Origin: Hellea balneolensis
GTDB lineage: Bacteria > Pseudomonadota > Alphaproteobacteria > Caulobacterales > Maricaulaceae
Direction of reading: 5' to 3'
NCBI GenBank assembly: GCA_003233025.1
Contig: QIKS01000284.1
Span: 1 to 6,319, forward strand
DNA: 6,319 nt
Shown here: in pieces, positions 1 to 5,919 of the stretch
How the letters are laid out: each line of letters starts with the position of its first letter
How positions within the stretch are numbered: position 1 is the stretch's first letter
Notes under the pieces: generated by a model
Database searches by the model: none
Told to the model about the DNA's origin: nothing
The model's input: only the letters and a program-made list of their open reading frames with translations
Made by a program: the position numbers and the translations under genes

Positions 1-1
1 A

Positions 2-154
2 CTGGCAAGTTTGCGTTCACCGATTGACGGGTTTTTTGACAAGGTGACGGTAAATTCCGACATAGCGGCGGAGCGCGAAAACCGGCTTGGCTTGCTGATA
101 AAAATTCGGACATTGGCCGGGACGATTGCTGATTTCAACAAGATTGAGGGTTGA
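2..154 (+). CDS. glyS: Glycyl-tRNA synthetase beta subunit, C-terminal end (partial)
   Basis: This is the last 50 codons of a gene that enters from the left edge, read in frame 2 and ending at TGA 152–154. GlyS is the beta subunit of the bacterial alpha2beta2 glycyl-tRNA synthetase, a cytosolic enzyme that charges tRNA-Gly. The visible tail belongs to the C-terminal anticodon-binding (DALR-like) domain. It shows the family pattern of a leucine-rich start, then P-I-D-G-F-F-D-K-V near residues 7–15 of the fragment, then R-E-N-R-L near residues 25–29, then a closing A-D-F-N-K-I stretch. ppdK follows after five bases on the same strand, so the two are probably cotranscribed, an order I recall from other alphaproteobacteria. 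The start and catalytic parts are outside the window. The identity rests on the short tail plus the context, and I am fairly sure of it. Confidence 0.88.
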   Translation: MASLRSPIDGFFDKVTVNSDIAAERENRLGLLIKIRTLAGTIADFNKIEG

Positions 155-159
155 GGCCA

Positions 160-2789
160 ATGACCAAATATGTTTACGAATTTGGCGGTGGGGCGACAGA
201 CGGCTCGGCCAAGGACAAAAACCTGCTCGGTGGCAAAGGAGCGAATTTGGCGGAGATGGCGTCGCTTGGCTTGCCGGTTCCGCCGGGGTTTACCCTGACC
301 ACCGAAGTGTGCGTCCATTATAATGAGAACGACAAAACCTATCCGGCAGATTAAGCGGCAAAACCCTCGGTGATCCGAAAAACCCGCTTTTGGTTTCCGT
401 GCGTTCAGGGGCACGGGCGTCTATGCCGGGCATGATGGACACGGTGCTTAATCTGGGCCTCAACGATATTACCGTGGCAGGTTTGGCCATATTGTCAGGC
501 AATCGCCGCTTTGCACTGGACAGTTATCGGCGGTTTATCCAGATGTATGCCGATGTGGTTTTGGGGGTGAAACACCATATATTTGAAGATATTTTAGAGC
601 GCTATAAAGACGATAATGGCTATCATAGCGACACGCAAATGAGCGCCGATGACTGGTCAGCGCTGATTGTGGATTACAAAAAGGCCGTGCGCGATGCCCT
701 CGGTCAGGATTTCCCCCAAGACCCGACCGAGCAGCTTTGGGGGGCGGTCGGGGCGGTGTTTGAAAGCTGGATGAATGAGCGGGCGATTGTTTATCGCCGC
801 TTGTCTGATATTCCGGCGAGCTGGGGCACGGCGGTTAATATCCAGGCCATGGTATTTGGTAATATGGGCGATAGCTCGGCCACTGGTGTTGCATTTACCC
901 GCAATCCGTCCACGGGCGCAAATGAGCATTACGGCGAATATCTTATCAACGCCCAGGGCGAGGATGTTGTTGCCGGTATTCGCACACCGCAAAGCCTGAC
1001 CAAAAAAGCCCGCCAGGAGATGGGCGACGCGGAGCCAAGCATGGAAGAAGCAATGCCGGATGCTTATGGTGAATTGGCGCAAGTATTTACCCAGCTTGAA
1101 AACCATTACCGCGATATGCAGGACATTGAATTTACCGTCGAGCGCGATACGCTTTGGATGTTACAAACCCGCAGTGGCAAACGGACGGCCAAGGCGGCTT
1201 TGAAAATCGCCGTTGATATGGCGGACAGCGGTATGATCTCTCAAGAGGAAGCCGTTTTGCGCATTGAGCCTTTGTCTTTGGATCAGCTTTTGCATCCAAC
1301 ACTGGACGAAAACGCGCCGCGTGATCTGGTGGCGACAGGCTTGCCGGCGTCGCCGGGCGCGGCAACTGGTGAGGTGGTGTTAAGCTCATCCGAAGCAGAG
1401 CGGTTGGCCAAAGCGGGCCATAAGGTTATTTTGGTGCGTACGGAAACCAGTCCTGAGGACATTGCCGGCATGCACGCGGCGGGGGCAATTGTCACGGCGC
1501 GGGGCGGTATGACATCCCACGCCGCCGTTGTGGCGCGCGGCATGGGAACGCCGTGCGTTTCCGGGGCGAGCAGTGTGCGTATCGACCAGGAGGCGGGCAA
1601 TTTCTCCGTCGCCGGGCGGGTGATAAAGCAAGGCGATATCATCACGGTTGATGGGGCGAGCGGACAGGTGTTTGCCGGCGCCGTTGCTATGGTGCAGCCT
1701 GAAATGAGCGGTGATTTTACCACTTTGATGGGCTGGGCGGACGAAGCCCGAACCCTGGGTATCCGTACCAATGGGGAAAATCCGACGGATGTTAAAACCG
1801 CCAAAGGGTTTGGCGCGGAAGGTATCGGGCTTTGTCGTACCGAGCATATGTTTTTTGAAGCCGACCGCTTGGCCCATTTTCGCGAAATGATTTTGGCCGA
1901 AGATAAAGAAAGCCGTATCAATGCTTTGGAGAAAATCCTGCCCGTACAGCGCCAAGATTTTGTCGATATTTTTCGCATCATGGAAGACAAGCCCTGTACG
2001 ATCCGATTGCTTGACCCGCCTTTGCATGAATTTTTGCCCCAAAGCGAAGATGATGTCGCCGCCGTGGCCAAAGCAACCGGATTGCCGGCCGGCGAATTAA
2101 TGCGCCGGGCAAATGAGCTGCACGAAACCAATCCGATGCTCGGACATCGGGGCTGCCGCTTGGGGATTTCCTATCCTGAGATTTACGAAATGCAGGCCCG
2201 GGCTATTTTTGAAGCGCAAGCCTTGGTGAGTAAAGAGCTGGACTTGCTGGTACACGCCGAGATTATGATCCCGCTGGTTTCGTCGGACAAAGAACTGGAA
2301 ATTCTCAAAACCGCTATAGAAAAAATAGCAGATCAGGTGCGGGCCGAAAACGGGCACGACATTGCTTATACCATTGGCACGATGATCGAATTGCCCCGCG
2401 CCGCTTTGCGTGCTGCTGACATTGCCAAACATGCCGAGTTTTTCTCATTTGGCACCAATGATTTGACCCAAACCACCTTTGGCCTGTCTCGCGACGACGC
2501 CGGGAAGTTTCTGCCTGATTATGTCGCTCAAGGTATTATGGAAAAAGACCCATTCGTCACTATTGACCAAGACGGTGTTGGCGATCTGGTTGCCATTGCC
2601 ATAGAGCGGGGCCGCGCCGCGCGTCCCGGCATTAAAATAGGGATTTGCGGCGAGCACGGCGGCGATCCGGCCTCGATTGATTTTTTTCACCGTCTCGGCA
2701 TGGACTATGTTTCTTGCTCCCCCTACCGCGTCCCCATTGCCCGTTTGTCTGCCGGGCAAGCGGCAATAAGACATAAAAATACAACTTAA
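160..2789 (+). pseudogene. ppdK: Pyruvate, phosphate dikinase, interrupted by a frameshift and apparent small deletion near 350
   Basis: PpdK interconverts ATP, phosphate and pyruvate with AMP, pyrophosphate and PEP in the cytosol. The N-terminal piece (ATG at 160, preceded by GAGG at 153–156) gives 64 normal residues of the ATP-binding domain, including the [10 protein letters not shown] loop with Lys26, then stops at TAA 352–354. The rest of the gene continues in another frame from codon 351 to TAA 2787–2789 (812 codons). It has S-V-R-S-G-A-R-A-S, then ATP-grasp motifs such as G-N-M-G-D and L-Q-T-R-S-G-K-R-T. Next come the swivelling phosphohistidine domain G-G-M-T-S-H (His codon 1518–1520) and the PEP/pyruvate barrel with N-P-M-L-G-H-R-G, G-T-N-D-L-T-Q and the catalytic Cys of C-G-E-H-G-G-D-P (2646–2648). 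Relative to the remembered family alignment, about 16 residues of an N-terminal helix are missing between Y-P-A-D and S-G-K-T-L-G-D-P, which fits an out-of-frame loss of about 49 or 52 bases. Without that loss the protein would be about 893 residues, the usual length. A TTG at 390 could open the downstream part, but it has no good ribosome binding site and would drop Lys26. The gene is either newly broken or misassembled. Confidence 0.9.
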
Positions 2790-2992
2790 ATTAGCCATTA
2801 AATAAATACATCTTTAAGATATTTTTAACCATTGCATTTTAGGGCGGGCATTAGGGGCATTGTAACCGGCAAGGGCAGGAGCGGCTTTAGGATGCGGTTT
2901 CTAATCCATGCTCCTAAAAGGTCTTGTAAATTGGTAGATCGGCCTTATTTAGGGGCTTGACGGATTAAAAAGGTTCTTTAAAGAGGGCGCGA
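2790..2992. other. AT-rich spacer between ppdK and the cell wall hydrolase gene
   Basis: I find no coding region in these 203 bases. The first 50 bases are very AT-rich and contain only a weak, bulged A/T hairpin around 2804–2825, so I do not call a terminator for ppdK. A TTAACCAT octamer lies at 2825–2832. A 7-base inverted repeat (TTTAGGA 2886–2892 and TCCTAAA 2912–2918, 19-base loop) lies further on. The separation and the change in composition suggest that the hydrolase gene has its own promoter in this spacer. Confidence 0.5.
2957..2987 (+). promoter_or_regulatory. Ribosome binding site, with a weak promoter-like pair, ahead of the cell wall hydrolase
   Basis: AAGAGGG at 2981–2987 sits 5 bases before the ATG at 2993 and is a good Shine–Dalgarno match that supports this start. 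Just upstream, TTGACG at 2957–2962 resembles a -35 element, but the only AT-rich -10 candidate (around 2977–2982) would put transcription start almost on the ribosome binding site. The ribosome binding site is credible and the promoter is doubtful. Confidence 0.45.
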
Positions 2993-3727
2993 ATGACAAA
3001 ACGACATCATATAACGGCGGGCTGGGGGCTTGTTGCCACCATCATCGTCTCCGCGGTGGTCGCACTGCCTGTTTTGGCAGGGGCTTCTGCGTCTTTGAAA
3101 GACAAGGCCCATTGGCAAATGCGTGCCCAAGATTTTGCCGAGGCTAGCCCCGGCGACGTGGCATTGTCGGATTTAACGCTTTCACTTGTTGACGGATATT
3201 GGGGTCAAGCCGATGCCAATCCGTGGGCGCAAGATGTGCGTAGAGCCGAGCGGCTCACCACAAATGGCAATGCGGTGGTTATACAAGCTAGAAATTTGGG
3301 CCAGCAAAGCCAATGTCTGGCAGAGGCGGTTTATTATGAGGCCCGTTCAGAAAGCATTATGGGCCAAAAAGCAGTTGCGGAAGTTGTCTTAAACCGGGTG
3401 AAAAGCAAGCATTTTCCCAATACGGTTTGTGACGTTGTTTACGAAGGATCCTTGCGCACAACAGGATGTCAGTTTTCATTTAGCTGTGATGGCTCCATGG
3501 CCATATTGCCTTACGGCAAATCATGGTCACGGTCGCAAAACATTGCGACACATATGATGATGGGCATGGGCGAAACTTTGACGCGGCGTGCCACCCATTA
3601 CCATACCACGGGTGTTAACCCCATATGGGCCGAAAATTTGCGCCTAACCCGCCAATATGACACCCATGTGTTTTACCGCTTCATGCCCCGCAAAAGCCGT
3701 TTGCGCGTCGTTAGTGTTGCGCCGTAA
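2993..3727 (+). CDS. SleB/CwlJ-family (Hydrolase_2) cell wall hydrolase, exported
   Basis: This 244-residue protein starts with a short basic stretch and a hydrophobic segment at about residues 9–33 (signal peptide or membrane anchor), so it should act in the periplasm. After a linker of about 70 residues comes the Hydrolase_2 domain (about 107–230). It begins C-L-A-E-A-V-Y-Y-E-A-R-S-E at 108–120, with the conserved glutamates 111, 116 and 120 that hold the presumed catalytic acid. It continues with G-Q-K-A-V-A-E-V-V-L-N-R-V (124–136), C-Q-F-S-F-S-C-D-G (159–167), A-T-H-Y-H (200–204) and a closing H-V-F-Y-R (225–229). The family includes the spore-cortex lytic enzymes SleB and CwlJ, but non-sporulating alphaproteobacteria commonly carry versions of unknown substrate, presumably peptidoglycan. 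Cysteines 108, 146, 159 and 165 could form disulfides in the periplasm. The start is supported by AAGAGGG five bases upstream. The gene is convergent with the metallohydrolase gene. Family assignment is firm and biological role is not. Confidence 0.9.
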   Translation: MTKRHHITAGWGLVATIIVSAVVALPVLAGASASLKDKAHWQMRAQDFAEASPGDVALSDLTLSLVDGYWGQADANPWAQDVRRAERLTTNGNAVVIQARNLGQQSQCLAEAVYYEARSESIMGQKAVAEVVLNRVKSKHFPNTVCDVVYEGSLRTTGCQFSFSCDGSMAILPYGKSWSRSQNIATHMMMGMGETLTRRATHYHTTGVNPIWAENLRLTRQYDTHVFYRFMPRKSRLRVVSVAP

Positions 3728-3760
3728 CAGCTAAGCACTCTCTAGAGCACTTTAGAGCTG

Positions 3761-3804
3761 AAACAAAACAACCCTTCCCTGACAATCGTCAAGGAAAGGT
3801 TGTT
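3761..3804 (-). terminator. Intrinsic terminator of the minus-strand dehydrogenase/metallohydrolase operon
   Basis: Two 17-base arms (3767–3783 and 3788–3804) flank a 4-base loop (3784–3787). Read on the minus strand the stem is fully paired, counting two G·U pairs. It is followed by a U-rich run formed from the stem end plus 3766–3761 (UU-G-UUU). On the plus strand the same two positions become C·A mismatches and no U tract follows, so it should terminate only the minus-strand transcript. It lies 81 bases beyond the metallohydrolase stop codon. Confidence 0.82.
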
Positions 3805-3884
3805 CCTAGTACAACACCACTAGAACTGGGGAGATCATAGGGTCTTGTACGCGCCCCGGTTAAACTCCCTGATAATTTCTGCAA

Positions 3885-4778
3885 TTAGCTATCAGTGAGA
3901 GACCGGAATATAATCTGGGCCATCAATTTGGGTGTGATGAAACTAGCATATTCTTCATATTTTTCAAGAGGGTTTGACTCGAGTAGTGCTTCAAGGCTCT
4001 CGCCCTTGTCAATCCGGCTTTGGATTAAGGCACGCATATCTACCAAAATATCGCGGGTTTTCTGCAAATCCGCCTTGGTGGCCAAGGGGCCGTGCCCGGG
4101 AATGATTTTTGTGTTCTCGTCCGACATGGCCAGGGCTTTGTCATGGGCGGCAATCATGCCGTCAACCGAGCCGCCGCCGTCAACATCGATGTAAGGCAGC
4201 ATGCCGTTGAAGAAATTATCGCCCATATGTAGCACATTGGCTGGGCTGAAATAAACCAGACTGTCTCCGTCCGTATGGGCATTGGGGATATGGATCATCT
4301 CGATCTTGCCGCCGTTAAGATGGATGTTTGAAGTGCTGGAATATGTCAGCACAGGCCAAGCGGCTTCTGCCACTGGCTCAACCGTGCGGCCCCAAAGTTT
4401 GTTCTCGGTCGGCGTTGACAACCGTACCCGAACATTGTCGTGGGCAATAATATCGGCGCCGTGTTCATGCATTTGCACATTGCCGCCCGTATGATCGCCG
4501 TGATAATGGGTGTTGATGAGAAAGCGGACATTTTTATCGCTTAACGCTGCCAAAGCAGCCATGATTTTAGGTGCCATGCTGGCAAATTGATCGTCAACAA
4601 CCACCAGCCCGTCATCACCAGCTGAAACGCCAATATTACCGCCTTGCCCCGTCAGCATATAAATGCCGCCGCCCAAATCCGTTGTGACCACATCGGGCAA
4701 TTGGTTTTGGGCTTGCGCGCAAGAAGCGGTGAGCATCAAGGCTGCGGAGAAGGAAAGAAATTTGTTAAAAACAGTCAT
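3885..4778 (-). CDS. Exported metallo-beta-lactamase-fold hydrolase
   Basis: This 297-residue protein begins with a signal peptide (basic residue, hydrophobic core about 8–18, then S-C-A-Q-A at 19–23, probably cut after Ala23), so it is exported to the periplasm. The Cys at 20 does not sit in a good lipobox. The mature part is a metallo-beta-lactamase fold with a complete dinuclear zinc site: H91-x-H93-x-D95-H96 (H-Y-H-G-D-H), H168 in N-A-H-T-D-G-D, D187 in H-M-G-D-N-F-F, and H229 in P-G-H-G. An aspartate (187) where class B1/B2 beta-lactamases have cysteine is typical of glyoxalase-II-like and broader hydrolase members, so antibiotic hydrolysis should not be assumed. The substrate is unknown. 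An in-frame ATG 75 bases upstream (4853) would bury the signal peptide and overlap the upstream gene. ATG 4778 has GAGG 8 bases before it and is preferred. It is second in an operon with the dehydrogenase. Confidence 0.9.
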   Translation of the reverse strand: MTVFNKFLSFSAALMLTASCAQAQNQLPDVVTTDLGGGIYMLTGQGGNIGVSAGDDGLVVVDDQFASMAPKIMAALAALSDKNVRFLINTHYHGDHTGGNVQMHEHGADIIAHDNVRVRLSTPTENKLWGRTVEPVAEAAWPVLTYSSTSNIHLNGGKIEMIHIPNAHTDGDSLVYFSPANVLHMGDNFFNGMLPYIDVDGGGSVDGMIAAHDKALAMSDENTKIIPGHGPLATKADLQKTRDILVDMRALIQSRIDKGESLEALLESNPLEKYEEYASFITPKLMAQIIFRSLTDS

Positions 4779-4786
4779 AATAATTA

Positions 4787-4791
4787 CCTCA
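4787..4791 (-). promoter_or_regulatory. Ribosome binding site overlapping the upstream stop codon
   Basis: On the minus strand TGAGG occupies 4791–4787. TGA (4791–4789) is the stop of the dehydrogenase, and GAGG (4790–4787) is the Shine–Dalgarno sequence for the metallohydrolase ATG at 4778, with 8 bases between. This fixes the hydrolase start and implies translational coupling of the two genes. Confidence 0.8.
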
Positions 4792-5796
4792 TGAGACTTT
4801 TGAAAGAAATGCTGCGGGCGGCAAAACCCGATCTGGACACCGGTGTCCATCAAACAGTGCGTGTATATTTATCATCACTTTCTCCCCCATTGCAATACGG
4901 GATTCGTAGGTGGCAGAAGCGATGTGCGGCGTAAGAATGACATTGGGCAGGCTCAACAAGTCCTCGCAAATAGCAGGTTCATTCTCATAGACATCCAACC
5001 CGGCGCCGGCAATTGTGCCTTTTGTCAAGCACCGGGCCAACGCCGCTTCATCAATAATTTCACCCCGTGATGTATTGATAATAATTGCGTCCTTGTTCAT
5101 CAAAGACAGAAGGTGGGCATTGATCAGATGATGGGTGCTGGGTGTGCTGGGGCAGTTGAGAGACAAGATGTCCACATTGGCAATCATGTCCTCAAGCCGG
5201 GGCCAATAGCGCGCCCCTAATTCTTGTTCAATCGGCGCGGAAACCGGATTGCGATTGTGATAATGCACCGCCAGCCCAAAGGCATTGGCGCGCCGTGCCA
5301 CGGCTTGGCCGATCCGCCCCATGCCGACAATCCCCAATTTCTTGCCCCGGACCCGGTGGCCCAAAAGCCCGGTCGGCGTCCAGCCGCTAAATTTTCCAGC
5401 GCGGACAATAGCGTCCGCTTCGACCAAGCGCCTCTGGACGGCCAGGATAAGCGCCATGACAAAATCCGCCGTATCTTCGGTTAAAACGCCTGGCGTATTG
5501 GTGACAATAATGCCTTTTTCGTGGGCACACCCTACGTCAATATGATCGGTGCCTGCGCCAAAATTGGCGATTAATTTCAAACTTGGCCCGGCTGAATTGA
5601 TGATATCCCCGTCAATAATATCGCTCACCGTCGGCACCAATACGTCTGCACAACCAACGGCTTCCACCAGTTCTTTTTTGCTCATGGGTTTGTCATCAGT
5701 GTTCAACTGGGCATCAAATAATGACGCCAGTCGCGACTGCACCGCCGTGGGCAATTTACGGGTGACAATAATCTTTGGTTTTTGCTGCGCATCCAT
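4789..5796 (-). CDS. D-isomer-specific 2-hydroxyacid dehydrogenase, GyaR/glyoxylate reductase-like
   Basis: This 335-residue cytosolic oxidoreductase belongs to the family that reduces 2-keto acids such as glyoxylate or hydroxypyruvate to D-2-hydroxyacids with NAD(P)H. The order is a substrate-binding half (about 1–100, with N-F-G-A-G-T-D-H at 78–85), then a Rossmann domain with G-M-G-R-I-G at 158–163, then the return to the substrate domain. The catalytic triad is visible: Arg244 in N-T-S-R-G-E, Glu273 in Y-E-N-E-P, and His291 in T-P-H-I-A-S-A-T. After the second beta strand of the Rossmann fold comes H-N-R-N (180–183). The Arg there, in place of an acidic residue, suggests NADPH preference, as in glyoxylate/hydroxypyruvate reductases. 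ATG 5796 is chosen because the next sequence, K-P-K-I-I-V-T-R, matches the family N terminus. An upstream TTG at 5832 adds 12 unlikely residues. Neither start has a clear ribosome binding site. The exact substrate is not certain. Confidence 0.92.
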   Translation of the reverse strand: MDAQQKPKIIVTRKLPTAVQSRLASLFDAQLNTDDKPMSKKELVEAVGCADVLVPTVSDIIDGDIINSAGPSLKLIANFGAGTDHIDVGCAHEKGIIVTNTPGVLTEDTADFVMALILAVQRRLVEADAIVRAGKFSGWTPTGLLGHRVRGKKLGIVGMGRIGQAVARRANAFGLAVHYHNRNPVSAPIEQELGARYWPRLEDMIANVDILSLNCPSTPSTHHLINAHLLSLMNKDAIIINTSRGEIIDEAALARCLTKGTIAGAGLDVYENEPAICEDLLSLPNVILTPHIASATYESRIAMGEKVMINIHALFDGHRCPDRVLPPAAFLSKVS

Positions 5797-5919
5797 TGGG
5801 CGTAAAAATGAACATTTTGGCGAATTTAGCAAGTAAAGTTTTCGTGCATTTAACCGCTCGTTTATTTTTAACCCTCATAAGAGGTAAGCTTTCATTAGCC
5901 ATAATTATAAGGGTCGCAG
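5797..5919. promoter_or_regulatory. Divergent intergenic region between the dehydrogenase and SH3-like genes
   Basis: This 123-base AT-rich gap must carry promoters for both directions. A TATAAT sequence on the minus strand (5909–5904), inside a small ATAATTAT palindrome (5901–5908), is a -10 candidate for the dehydrogenase operon, but no good -35 stands at the right distance. TTAACC occurs twice (5850–5855 and 5868–5873). TTAA, seven bases, then TTTA at 5850–5864 is one mismatch from the CtrA box TTAA-N7-TTAA. AAGGG at 5909–5913 is the likely ribosome binding site of the SH3-like gene. Individual promoter elements are uncertain. Confidence 0.4.

Noticed and set aside
340..360. Programmed ribosomal frameshift in ppdK
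   Set aside because: No slippery heptamer or stimulatory structure is evident, and about 16 expected residues would still be missing.
1283..2131. Long antisense open frame within ppdK (and others inside the metallohydrolase and dehydrogenase genes)
   Set aside because: These are shadows of strongly conserved coding sequence on the other strand. Their translations show no domain and they have no ribosome binding sites.
390..2789. Treating the long downstream ppdK frame as a complete gene starting at TTG 390
   Set aside because: The conserved PPDK sequence continues upstream of 390 in the same frame to about 351, and the true N terminus lies at 160 in another frame. No ribosome binding site precedes 390.
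2804..2825. Rho-independent terminator after ppdK
   Set aside because: The only hairpin is a short A/T stem with a bulge and no GC content, too weak to call.
3738..3758. Small hairpin after the cell wall hydrolase (CTCTAGAG and CTTTAGAG) as its terminator
   Set aside because: The loop would be only two bases and no U tract follows.
3805..3884. Possible small RNA or tRNA between the terminator and the metallohydrolase stop
   Set aside because: Short inverted repeats are present (CTAGT/ACTAG, and GTACAA 3809–3814 with TTGTAC 3845–3850), but no cloverleaf or other recognisable RNA fold. It is most simply the 3' untranslated region of the minus-strand operon.
4779..4853. Upstream ATG at 4853 as the metallohydrolase start
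   Set aside because: It would put 25 residues ahead of the signal peptide and overlap the dehydrogenase. The Shine–Dalgarno sequence fits the ATG at 4778.
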